Below are positions 1-6,862 of a DNA stretch of 7,248 nucleotides, one piece after another. Made by a program: the position numbers and the translations under genes. A model generated the notes under the pieces. That model saw only the letters and a list, made by a program, of their open reading frames with translations. It ran no database searches and had not been told where the DNA came from. This DNA is from Lachnospiraceae bacterium (GTDB taxonomy: Bacteria; Bacillota_A; Clostridia; Lachnospirales; Lachnospiraceae), in NCBI GenBank assembly GCA_017614185.1, contig JAGACI010000241.1, forward strand, positions 1 to 7,248, in the 5' to 3' direction. Position 1 is the first letter of the stretch. Each line of letters begins with the position of its first letter.

Positions 1-1718
1 TGATTCGACATTTTTTCAAAAAATCCACTCCATTCATTTTATGCATATGCATACTGACAGGGCTCTTCGGAGTCCTGGAAGGATGCAGCGGTAATAGTGC
101 GTCCGATTCAGAGTATGAGCTTCCCGCAAGTATCGACATGAGTGATGTCGCATCAGACGAGAGTACTGTATCTGCAGAACTTCCCGAAGGCGGAATCGAG
201 AATGCGATAGACGATAATTATAGAAACTACTATGAGATTTTCGTTTATTCATTCTATGATACAAACGGTGATGGAATCGGCGATTTGAATGGCGTTACAG
301 AAAAACTTGACTATGTGGCTGAACTTGGCTGCAACGGCATATGGCTTATGCCGATAATGCCTTCGCCGACATATCACAAGTACGACGTAATAGATTACAA
401 AGCGGTTGACCCTGAGTACGGTACTTTGGATGATTTTAGAAATCTAACGAAGAGTGCCCATGAAAAGGGCATAAGAGTAATAATCGACTTTGTAATCAAT
501 CACTCAAGCTCCAAGAATGCCTGGTTTAAACAAGCCTGCGATTACTTAAAGACTCTTGGTGAAAACGATACTCCAAGTCCCGAGGATTGCCCTTACGTGG
601 ATTACTATCATTTTTCCAGAGAAAAAGTAAACTCGACATGGTATAAGGTTAGCGGCTCAGACTTTTTCTATGAGGGACAGTTCTGGTCGGAAATGCCCGA
701 TTTAAATCTTGCAAACGAGGATCTTAGAAGAGAACTTGAGTCAGTTGCGGATCTCTGGATTGATGCCGGAGTTGACGGCTTTAGAATGGACGCGCCTCTT
801 CACTTTGAGGAGGGTGACTCGGCATTTAACTGTGAGGTTTTATCCTGGCTTTACGAATACTGTAAATCCAAGAATCCTGACTTCTATATGGTAAGTGAGG
901 TCTGGGATTCCAAGTCATCTATCTCAACATACTATGAGCTTTCAAAGACACCGAGCTTTTTTAACTTCCCCACATCACAGATGGAAGGAAGCATTTTAAG
1001 CACGGTTATGGGAAATATGCCGGCCGATAAGTTTATGAACGTAATGGTTGGCTATCAGGATGATTACAAGTCGGGTAATCCCGATTACATTGATGCTCCC
1101 TTTATCACAAATCATGATCAGGGACGTCCCTGCAACATCCTTCAGTCGGATCCCGATGCGATGAAGTTCGCCGGTGGATTGCTCTGCACCATGTCCGGTA
1201 ACCCTTTCATCTACTATGGCGAAGAAGTCGGAATGAAGTCGAAGGGTAACAAGGATGAAAACAAGAGACTTCCGATGAACTGGTCGCTTGGTGATATCGA
1301 AGGAAAGACAAAGGGGCCCAAAGATGCGGATAAAGGCATCGAGCAAAGTTTCCCCGGAGTCGATGAGCAGGCCAAGGACCCTGACTCAATTTATAACTAC
1401 TATAAGAGAGCTCTTGCAATGAGAAACACCTTCCCTGAGATAGCAAGAGGAGAAGAGAAGGTGCTTTCTGCTTCAAGCGGAATGCAGGCAATTATGTCAA
1501 AAGAGTATGAGGGAAGCGTTATCTTAATCGCCGTTAACTCAGCCAAGAAGCCTGCGCAGTTTGATATAAAGTCTGCCTCATCAGAAGTTGGAGCAAAGGA
1601 AGGCTTGGAGGTAGCATATTCCTTAACACTTCACGGCGATGAGATAGAGATAAACGACGGGGTATTATCAATGCCTGAACGCTCAATCTGCGTTTTGAAG
1701 GCTTACGACCCCAAATAG
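1..1718 (+). CDS. Cell-surface GH13 alpha-amylase lipoprotein (5' end just cut off)
   Basis: Secreted, lipid-anchored alpha-amylase-family enzyme predicted to cleave alpha-1,4 linkages of starch or maltodextrin outside the cell. The frame is open to the left edge: bases 1-2 are TG and the codons from 3 read IRHFFKKS, then a hydrophobic stretch ending LEGC with the Cys at 84-86. This is a lipoprotein signal peptide, so the true start is probably an NTG codon beginning one base before the window, giving about 572 residues. A Ser/Asp/Glu-rich linker follows. Numbering from that start, GH13 motifs are intact: region I DFVINH (163-168), region V MPDLN (232-236), nucleophile D264 in GFRMD (codon 789-791), acid/base E300 in SEVWD, and transition-state Asp D373 in NHD. 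A DTNGDGIGD calcium-loop motif precedes region I. MPDLN is the signature of the group between oligo-1,6-glucosidases and neopullulanases (GH13_36, as in Halothermothrix AmyA, also a lipoprotein). First gene of a three-gene operon. Exact linkage specificity is inferred. Confidence 0.9.
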   Translation, partial: IRHFFKKSTPFILCICILTGLFGVLEGCSGNSASDSEYELPASIDMSDVASDESTVSAELPEGGIENAIDDNYRNYYEIFVYSFYDTNGDGIGDLNGVTEKLDYVAELGCNGIWLMPIMPSPTYHKYDVIDYKAVDPEYGTLDDFRNLTKSAHEKGIRVIIDFVINHSSSKNAWFKQACDYLKTLGENDTPSPEDCPYVDYYHFSREKVNSTWYKVSGSDFFYEGQFWSEMPDLNLANEDLRRELESVADLWIDAGVDGFRMDAPLHFEEGDSAFNCEVLSWLYEYCKSKNPDFYMVSEVWDSKSSISTYYELSKTPSFFNFPTSQMEGSILSTVMGNMPADKFMNVMVGYQDDYKSGNPDYIDAPFITNHDQGRPCNILQSDPDAMKFAGGLLCTMSGNPFIYYGEEVGMKSKGNKDENKRLPMNWSLGDIEGKTKGPKDADKGIEQSFPGVDEQAKDPDSIYNYYKRALAMRNTFPEIARGEEKVLSASSGMQAIMSKEYEGSVILIAVNSAKKPAQFDIKSASSEVGAKEGLEVAYSLTLHGDEIEINDGVLSMPERSICVLKAYDPK

Positions 1719-1737
1719 GAATTAATAGGAGAATTAT

Positions 1738-3291
1738 ATGGATTGGCTAAAAGACGCCTGTTTTTATGAGATATATCCCCAGTCTTTCAAGGATTCAAAC
1801 GGAGACGGAATCGGGGATTTTAACGGAATAATCGAAAAGCTTGATTATATCAAAGAACTTGGCTGCAACGGTATATGGATGAACCCCTGCTTCGACTCGC
1901 CCTTTAAAGATGCAGGATATGACGTAAGAGATTACAAAAAGGTGGCAGCCAGATACGGAACAAACGATGATTTAAAGAGGCTTTTTGATGAGGCCCACAA
2001 GCGTGGAATCAGAATCCTTCTTGACCTGGTTCCGGGACACACTTCCGATGAGCACGAGTGGTTTAAGGATTCAAAGAAGGATAAGCCCGGAGAGTATAAG
2101 GATCGATTCATATGGACCGATTTCTGGTACGGTGACCCTCGCAATTTAAAGGGTATTGCCGGCATGGCAGAAAGAAACGGTATTTATATCGTCAACTTCT
2201 TTGCATCCCAGCCTGCGCTTAACTACGGTTTCCTTAACAAAACCGAAAAGTGGCAGAGCAGTGTAGATTCTCCTGAGGCAATCGCTACAGCCGATGCAAT
2301 GGCTGATGTTATGCGCTTCTGGCTTTCAATGGGGTGTGACGGCTTCAGAGTAGATATGGCTGATTCGCTCGTCAAGTTTGATGACGACCAAAAGTCAGCA
2401 ACCTGCGCCGTATGGAAGAGAATTATTGGTGATGTGAAGAAGGAATTCCCGGAGGCAAGACTTGTCTCAGAGTGGAACCATCCCGAGCAGTCCCTTCCCG
2501 CAGGATTTGACATGGACTTTATGCTTAACTGGACGGGTAACGGTTACGACCTTTTACTTAGAGACACAGGTAGCGAAAAGCCTTCACCAATATTTAAAAA
2601 AGACTCAAAGAGAAGCATTAACGACTTCCTTGATGATTACCTTCATCAGTATGAGGATGCAAAAGGATACGGAAGATATTGCCTTATCACGGGTAACCAT
2701 GATACAGACAGAGTTTCCTTCTATCTTGACGAGACAGAAAGAAAACTTGCTTTTGCTTTCCTTCTTACAATGCCCGGCGCACCTTTTATCTATTATGGTG
2801 ATGAAATCGGAATGCGCTACATGAAGGATCTTCCTTCAAAGGAGGGCGGATATACAAGAACTGGTTCCAGAACTCCCATGCAGTGGGATGACTCTGAGGG
2901 AGCAGGTTTCTCAACGGCGGACAAGAAGTCATTCTACCTGCCCGTAGATTCTGATTTGAAGGGCGTAAACGCCAAAGAACAGATGGCAAAGAAGGATTCC
3001 CTTTATAATACCGTCAAAGAGGTCATTGCTCTCAGAAAGGCAAATGAGGACCTTCTTGACAATGACAATCTTGACTTTGTCTTAAGGGATTCAAACAGAA
3101 GAGAATTTGCCTTTAAGAGGGGAAAACTGATAATTGTTGTAAATCCTTCAGAAAAGGCTTGTACTTTGGATTATGATTTGTTAAAACTAAATGGTGTGTC
3201 AAAGTGCCTCTACAGTATCGGTGATGTATCTTTCGATACTAAGGGAATCAAACTTGGCGCACAGGGATTCGGAGTTTTTGAAACTCTTTAA
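1738..3291 (+). CDS. Cytoplasmic GH13 alpha-glucosidase-type enzyme
   Basis: A 517-residue GH13 hydrolase or transglycosylase without a signal peptide, so probably acting on imported malto- or isomalto-oligosaccharides. Visible motifs: calcium-loop DSNGDGIGD (19-27), region I DLVPGH (96-101), QPALN (158-162), nucleophile D206 in GFRVD, acid/base E245 in SEWNHP, transition-state Asp D322 in GNHD, and RTPMQWD (378-384), which is typical of the oligo-1,6-glucosidase/trehalose synthase branch. The C-terminus (about 440-517) fits the usual small beta domain. Oddities: the Asn normally before the region I His is Gly100, and the usual QPDLN is QPALN. The catalytic triad is complete, so it should be active, but substrate specificity (maltose, isomaltose, sucrose, trehalose or transglycosylation) cannot be read from this. 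The start is supported by AGGAGA at 1727-1732, five bases before the ATG. It follows the lipoprotein amylase after 19 bases and shares a similar N-terminal barrel with it (LDY then ELGCNGIW), so the two are divergent members of one family. Confidence 0.88.
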   Translation: MDWLKDACFYEIYPQSFKDSNGDGIGDFNGIIEKLDYIKELGCNGIWMNPCFDSPFKDAGYDVRDYKKVAARYGTNDDLKRLFDEAHKRGIRILLDLVPGHTSDEHEWFKDSKKDKPGEYKDRFIWTDFWYGDPRNLKGIAGMAERNGIYIVNFFASQPALNYGFLNKTEKWQSSVDSPEAIATADAMADVMRFWLSMGCDGFRVDMADSLVKFDDDQKSATCAVWKRIIGDVKKEFPEARLVSEWNHPEQSLPAGFDMDFMLNWTGNGYDLLLRDTGSEKPSPIFKKDSKRSINDFLDDYLHQYEDAKGYGRYCLITGNHDTDRVSFYLDETERKLAFAFLLTMPGAPFIYYGDEIGMRYMKDLPSKEGGYTRTGSRTPMQWDDSEGAGFSTADKKSFYLPVDSDLKGVNAKEQMAKKDSLYNTVKEVIALRKANEDLLDNDNLDFVLRDSNRREFAFKRGKLIIVVNPSEKACTLDYDLLKLNGVSKCLYSIGDVSFDTKGIKLGAQGFGVFETL

Positions 3292-3307
3292 CGTAAGGGG
3301 TTACGTT
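3290..3307. promoter_or_regulatory. 18-bp palindrome over the LacI-gene ribosome binding site
   Basis: Seven-base perfect arms, AACGTAA and TTACGTT, flank GGGG. The left arm overlaps the stop codon of the upstream GH13 gene, and the central GGGG is part of the Shine-Dalgarno sequence of the regulator gene. It could be an operator for autoregulation or an RNA hairpin displaying the ribosome binding site in its loop. The centre is not the CG of the classic LacI-family operator, so operator function is uncertain. Confidence 0.4.
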
Positions 3308-3311
3308 TCAA

Positions 3312-4310
3312 ATGGACAAGAAAAAGCTGACAATTGATGACATCGCGCAGGAGCTTAATATTTCCAAGACAACAGTCTCCAGGGCAATCTCCGGAAAAGG
3401 AAGAATCAGCGACAAGACGAGAGAGATGGTAAAGGCTTTCATCGCAGAAAACGACTATAAGCCAAACGCCATTGCAAGAGGCCTTGCCAAAAACAAAACC
3501 TATAACATAGGCTTTGCGGTTCCCGGGGATTATGGACTTGTGGATCTTCCTTTCTTCCAGAACTGTCTTTGGGGAATCTGCAATTATGCAGCGGGAAGAG
3601 ACTACGATGTTGTGATTTCGATGGTAAGAGAGAATGATATCTCTCAGCTCGAGCGTCTTATTAACAACAATAAGGTTGACGGTGTAATAATCGGTAGAAC
3701 ATATGAAAATGATCTTGCCGAGAACTTCCTTAGAGAAAGAGGAATACCTTTCGTAACCATCGGTTCTTCAAGAAACGAAGAGGTCGTTCAGGTTGACAAT
3801 GATCATGTCAATGCCTGCAAGGAACTTACAAAGGTACTTATCGGAAAGGGACTTAAAAACCTTGCTCTTATCGGAAGCTCACTTGGATACATAGTTAACA
3901 GCAACCGACTTAAAGGCTTCATGGAAGCACATGAGGAGTCGGGAATTACTGCGAATAAGGATAACATCTACACCGGTGTTGAATATGGTCAGGACATCGA
4001 TCACATCGTTGAAAGACTTGTAAAGAACAAAGTTGACTGTATAATCTGTATGGATGATGCGATTTGTGCTTATGTTCTTAACAGACTTAAAGCCTTGAAG
4101 GTATCGGTACCTGCCGATGTTAAGGTTGCATCCTTCTACAACAGCTCGACACTTGAGTACAATGAGCCCGCAATTACATCTCTAAACTTTGACGTAAGAG
4201 AACTTGGAATGGAAAGCGCAAAGATGTTACTTAAGTGCATTAACAACACACTTGAATCCAATAAACTTCTGCTTGGATTTGAAGTGGTACTAAAAGAATC
4301 AACTAAATAA
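3312..4310 (+). CDS. LacI-family transcriptional regulator of the amylase operon
   Basis: A 332-residue LacI/GalR-type DNA-binding regulator. The N-terminal helix-turn-helix is clear (LTIDDIAQELNISKTTVSRAI, in two pieces about residues 6-16 and 17-26), followed by the third helix and the hinge helix PNAIARGL (51-58). The rest is the periplasmic-binding-protein-like sensor domain, with VDND at 161-164, RLKGF at 199-203, a MDDAICAY segment near 247-254, and VPADVKVASF at 266-275. Length is normal for the family. Being the last gene of the operon behind two alpha-glucan enzymes implies it senses a maltodextrin-related sugar and controls this operon, in the manner of MalR; that is inference from position. 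Odd: the usual GFDxS loop reads SFYNSS (274-279), replacing a frequently ligand-contacting Asp. The ribosome binding site AAGGGG (3295-3300) is 11 bases from the ATG, a longish spacing, and lies inside a palindrome that could give autoregulation. Confidence 0.9.
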   Translation: MDKKKLTIDDIAQELNISKTTVSRAISGKGRISDKTREMVKAFIAENDYKPNAIARGLAKNKTYNIGFAVPGDYGLVDLPFFQNCLWGICNYAAGRDYDVVISMVRENDISQLERLINNNKVDGVIIGRTYENDLAENFLRERGIPFVTIGSSRNEEVVQVDNDHVNACKELTKVLIGKGLKNLALIGSSLGYIVNSNRLKGFMEAHEESGITANKDNIYTGVEYGQDIDHIVERLVKNKVDCIICMDDAICAYVLNRLKALKVSVPADVKVASFYNSSTLEYNEPAITSLNFDVRELGMESAKMLLKCINNTLESNKLLLGFEVVLKESTK

Positions 4311-4319
4311 TTAACATAT

Positions 4320-4347
4320 AAAAGAGGCTTCGTGTGAAGCCTCTTTT
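4320..4347. terminator. Bidirectional terminator between convergent operons
   Basis: A perfect 12-bp inverted repeat, AAAAGAGGCTTC and GAAGCCTCTTTT, with loop GTGT. The flanking A and T runs are part of the stem, so either strand gives a hairpin ending in U residues. It begins 10 bases after the stop of the LacI-type gene and lies 3 bases beyond the stop of the Cys-rich gene on the other strand, so it can end both operons. Confidence 0.9.
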
Positions 4348-4350
4348 GTG

Positions 4351-4488
4351 TTACAGATTTTTCTTGGGGCAATGACATGCATCGGGACAACCGATACATT
4401 TCTTGCCGTTTTTCTTTGATTTGTGGATGTAATAAGCTGCACCGCCTACTGCGGCAATTAAAATAACAATAATGATAAAATCTGTCAT
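4351..4488 (-). CDS. FeoB-associated Cys-rich membrane protein
   Basis: A 45-residue protein read from the ATG at 4488 to TAA at 4351. It starts MTDFIIIVILIAAVGGAAYY, a single hydrophobic membrane span with almost no N-terminal tail, then a basic patch HKSKKNGKK and a four-cysteine end CIGCPDACHCPKK. This is the layout of the small FeoB-associated Cys-rich family found directly after feoB in many Firmicutes. Its role is not settled; the Cys cluster could bind iron or help ferrous transport at the membrane. By the positive-inside rule, the basic and Cys-rich tail is predicted to be cytoplasmic. GAGG at 4497-4500 is a ribosome binding site eight bases from the ATG. It begins 17 bases after the feoB stop and is followed at once by the terminator, so it is the last gene of the feo operon. 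It is easily missed because of its length. Confidence 0.9.
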   Translation of the reverse strand: MTDFIIIVILIAAVGGAAYYIHKSKKNGKKCIGCPDACHCPKKNL

Positions 4489-4505
4489 AAATTTATCCTC
4501 AATAA

Positions 4506-6497
4506 CTAATCAAGTTTGTACTCGGCATTAACTGCAGCTTTGTTCTTCCTTGCGATAAGAACGATGATTGTAGCAAATACCGCGATGGCGATAAGTCCGC
4601 CTATAAAACCTGTTCCAAATGAACCGGTTGTAAACAGTGTTCCAAACTGATAAACGATGAATCCAACGCTGAAACCGGTTGCAAGCTGTAATCCGATTGC
4701 ACCCCACAGCCACTTCTGTGACTTCATTTCTGAGTTCATTGCACCAAGAGCTGCGAAGCAGGGTGGAGTATAAAGGTTAAACATAAGGTATGCAAGAGCT
4801 GCAACCTTTGTGATTCCCATAATAGCTGCAACCGCATTGCCTTCGCCGATGAGTTCAAGTTCTTCCGTATCGATGAAGTTTGTGATTGCAAAGCATGTTG
4901 CGATGGTTCCTACAACGTTTTCTTTCGCAATAAATCCTGTAACAGCAGCTGCTGCAAGCTGCCATGATGCAATACCGATGATGGGGATAAGGATATAGGA
5001 GAAAGGACCTGCAATTCCTGCAAGAATTGAGGTCGACTCCATTCCCTCCTCAACGGGATTGAATCCAAAGTCAAATGACTGCATTATCTGAACTACCGTG
5101 TTACAAACAAGGATGATTGTACCTGCTTTGATGATGTATGCTTTACCACGCTCAAGCATGGACTTAGTTGCAAACCAGAGACTTGGAACCTTGTACTCAG
5201 GAAGCTCAATGATAAAGAATGACTTACGGTATTTTGCCGCAGTAACATATTTGATTACCAGAGCACCCAAAAGAACAAGCACAATACCGAGCATGTAGCA
5301 AACAAAGCTTACCCAGGTTGATTCGGGGAAGAATGCTCCTGCAAAAAGTGCAATAACAGGAAGCTTCGCCCCACAGGGCATGAAGGTCGCAAGCATTGCG
5401 GTCGAACGACGTTCGCGCTCATTACGGATGGTACGACAGGCCATGATAGCGGGTATTCCGCAACCGGTGCCGATAATCATGGGGATTGCCGACTTACCTG
5501 AAAGACCAACCTTCTTAAAGATGGGGTCAAGAACAACGGTTGCACGAGCCATATATCCGCAGTCTTCCAAAAGAGCAATAAGGAAATACATAACCATAAC
5601 AAGGGGAAGGAATCCCACAACCGCACCTACACCGCCAATGATACCATCGATTAAAAGTGCATAGAGGAGAGGGTTGGCATCTCCAAGCTTATCGCCGGCC
5701 CATCCCTGAAAATCTTCAATCCATCCTGTAAGTATATCTGCAAGCCATGTTCCTAATGTAGTCTGTGATACATAGAAAACAACAAACATAACTGCGGCGA
5801 AAACAAGAATTCCGATAACGGGATGAGTAATGACCTTGTCAATCTTATCGCCTATGGTTACATCTTTGGTAAATGTCTTACGTACTTCAACTTCTTTAAC
5901 GATGTTATTTACAAATTCAAAACGCTTTCTGTCCGCTGCTTCAACTGCCTCTTTGCTGGTCAGGTCCACATCGCCCTGAACATAGGGAGCAATCTGTCCT
6001 TTGCCTTCGAGTGCGGCAGCAGCAGAAATAACGTCCTTAATTCCTTCTTCAGATGTGGAAACAGTGTCAATTACAGGACATCCCAGTTTTTCAGAGAGAG
6101 TCTTAACATCAACTTTGTTTCCTTTTTTATCCGTGATGTCATGCTTGTTGAGTGCCACAACAACAGGGATTCCAAGCTCTAAGAGCTGTGTTGTGAAAAA
6201 TAAGCTTCTGCTTAAATTGGTTTCATCCACGATGTTAATGATTGCATCGGGATGTTCGTTCTTTACATAACTGCTTGTAACGCTTTCTTCTGATGTGAAA
6301 GGGGACATGGAATAGGCGCCGGGTAAGTCTACCGCGATGATTTCCTTTCCTGTGTCATTGTAGGCCTTCTTCACCTCGAACTCTTTCTTGTCGACGGTAA
6401 CTCCGGCCCAGTTGCCGATTTTCTCGCTTCTTCCGGTAAGCGCATTGTACATAGTGGTTTTGCCGCTATTAGGATTACCTGTTAAAGCAATTCTCAT
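4506..6497 (-). CDS. feoB: Ferrous iron transport protein B
   Basis: A 663-residue Fe(II) transporter with a cytosolic G domain and a polytopic membrane domain. G domain: G1 GNPNSGKT (7-14), G2 Thr34 within GVTV, G3 DLPG (57-60), and G4 NKHD (117-120). Many FeoB proteins carry NMxD at G4, so NKHD is closer to ordinary GTPases. A helical spacer (about 165-220) leads to DKIDKVITHP and the membrane region. This carries conserved Gate segments: EDCGYMARA (311-319), GTGCGIPAIM (343-352) with Cys346, and FMPCGAKLPV (372-381) with Cys375, positions implicated in iron passage in the family. The C-terminus ends with one more membrane span and a short charged tail. Length is normal for the shorter Firmicute type. 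The start is supported by AGGAGG seven bases upstream. The gene is 43 bases downstream of feoA and is followed by the Cys-rich membrane gene, a standard feo operon. Function is confident; the energy source is a family matter not decided here. Confidence 0.97.
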   Translation of the reverse strand: MRIALTGNPNSGKTTMYNALTGRSEKIGNWAGVTVDKKEFEVKKAYNDTGKEIIAVDLPGAYSMSPFTSEESVTSSYVKNEHPDAIINIVDETNLSRSLFFTTQLLELGIPVVVALNKHDITDKKGNKVDVKTLSEKLGCPVIDTVSTSEEGIKDVISAAAALEGKGQIAPYVQGDVDLTSKEAVEAADRKRFEFVNNIVKEVEVRKTFTKDVTIGDKIDKVITHPVIGILVFAAVMFVVFYVSQTTLGTWLADILTGWIEDFQGWAGDKLGDANPLLYALLIDGIIGGVGAVVGFLPLVMVMYFLIALLEDCGYMARATVVLDPIFKKVGLSGKSAIPMIIGTGCGIPAIMACRTIRNERERRSTAMLATFMPCGAKLPVIALFAGAFFPESTWVSFVCYMLGIVLVLLGALVIKYVTAAKYRKSFFIIELPEYKVPSLWFATKSMLERGKAYIIKAGTIILVCNTVVQIMQSFDFGFNPVEEGMESTSILAGIAGPFSYILIPIIGIASWQLAAAAVTGFIAKENVVGTIATCFAITNFIDTEELELIGEGNAVAAIMGITKVAALAYLMFNLYTPPCFAALGAMNSEMKSQKWLWGAIGLQLATGFSVGFIVYQFGTLFTTGSFGTGFIGGLIAIAVFATIIVLIARKNKAAVNAEYKLD

Positions 6498-6540
6498 ATC
6501 ATTTCCTCCTTAGTCTCATATATGTGAGATACATTTTTAA

Positions 6541-6756
6541 CTAGATTGAGATGGCTTCGGCAAGTTCGGGATCGATATTGTATCTTGCGTCCTTGATGGA
6601 TACCACAAGATTTCTTTTTTTGTCTACTACTGTGATTTTTTCTCCGCTGTAACATCCAAGAGAGAAGAGAAAGCTTTCAATCTCGTCATCGCCCTGAGTG
6701 TCGACATCAGAGATAACGTACTCCTTGCCTAACTGTGCTTCATTTAATGTCATCAT
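6541..6756 (-). CDS. feoA: Ferrous iron transport protein A
   Basis: A 71-residue FeoA, a small cytosolic SH3-like protein thought to act on the FeoB G domain or the assembly of the FeoB complex. The family pattern is visible: an N-terminal LNEAQLGKEYVISDV strand region, a middle EIESFLFSLGCYSGEKITVV that matches the usual RLxxLGhxxGxxIxVV core, and a C-terminal IKDARYNIDPELAEAISI that matches the usual VxGxxxALxxxxAxxI end. Two Met codons in a row occur at the start. AGGTGA (minus strand, 6766-6761) sits four bases before the first and seven before the second, so either could be used. It is the first gene of the feo operon, behind the promoter and operator array, with a leader of about 100 bases. 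Acidic for a protein of this family. Confidence 0.93.
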   Translation of the reverse strand: MMTLNEAQLGKEYVISDVDTQGDDEIESFLFSLGCYSGEKITVVDKKRNLVVSIKDARYNIDPELAEAISI

Positions 6757-6805
6757 ATCGTCACCTTTCCTTATGTTAGATTTGCTTGTCTGTTTGCTTT
6801 ATTGG

Positions 6806-6859
6806 TTAGCTAACGCTAAATTTGGTTAGCAAAAACTAATATCAGTTAGCCTCCACTAA
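6806..6859. promoter_or_regulatory. Operator array: six TTAG/CTAA half-sites at exact 10-bp steps
   Basis: TTAG at 6806, 6826 and 6846 and CTAA at 6816, 6836 and 6856 make three TTAG-N6-CTAA inverted repeats, each separated by six bases. All half-sites thus alternate in orientation with a 10-bp period. The left half-sites share a longer GTTAGC core. In the DtxR/IdeR consensus, TTAG and its partner CTAA are also 10 bp apart within each dimer site, so binding by an iron- or manganese-sensing DtxR-family repressor is the leading inference. The array overlaps and extends downstream of the expected transcription start of feoA. Confidence 0.75.
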
Positions 6860-6862
6860 CTA

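Noticed and set aside
996..1491. Antisense open frames inside the amylase gene
   Set aside because: No ribosome binding site, no recognisable domain, and they lie opposite a conserved gene; by-products of codon bias. The same applies to the frames opposite the second GH13 gene and feoB.
138..1718. Amylase gene starting at the ATG at 138
   Set aside because: The frame is open upstream to the window edge and encodes a signal peptide and lipobox Cys; no ribosome binding site stands before 138.
1924..1935. Repeats of GACGTAAGAG in the GH13 (1921) and LacI-type (4190) genes, resembling the AACGTAA arm
   Set aside because: Both are in-frame codons for Asp-Val-Arg with no opposite arm, so coincidence of codon use is enough.
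6514..6529. Small palindrome TCTCA/TGAGA between feoA and feoB
   Set aside because: Five-base arms with an AT-rich centre are too weak for a terminator, and there is no further sign of an internal promoter or processing site.
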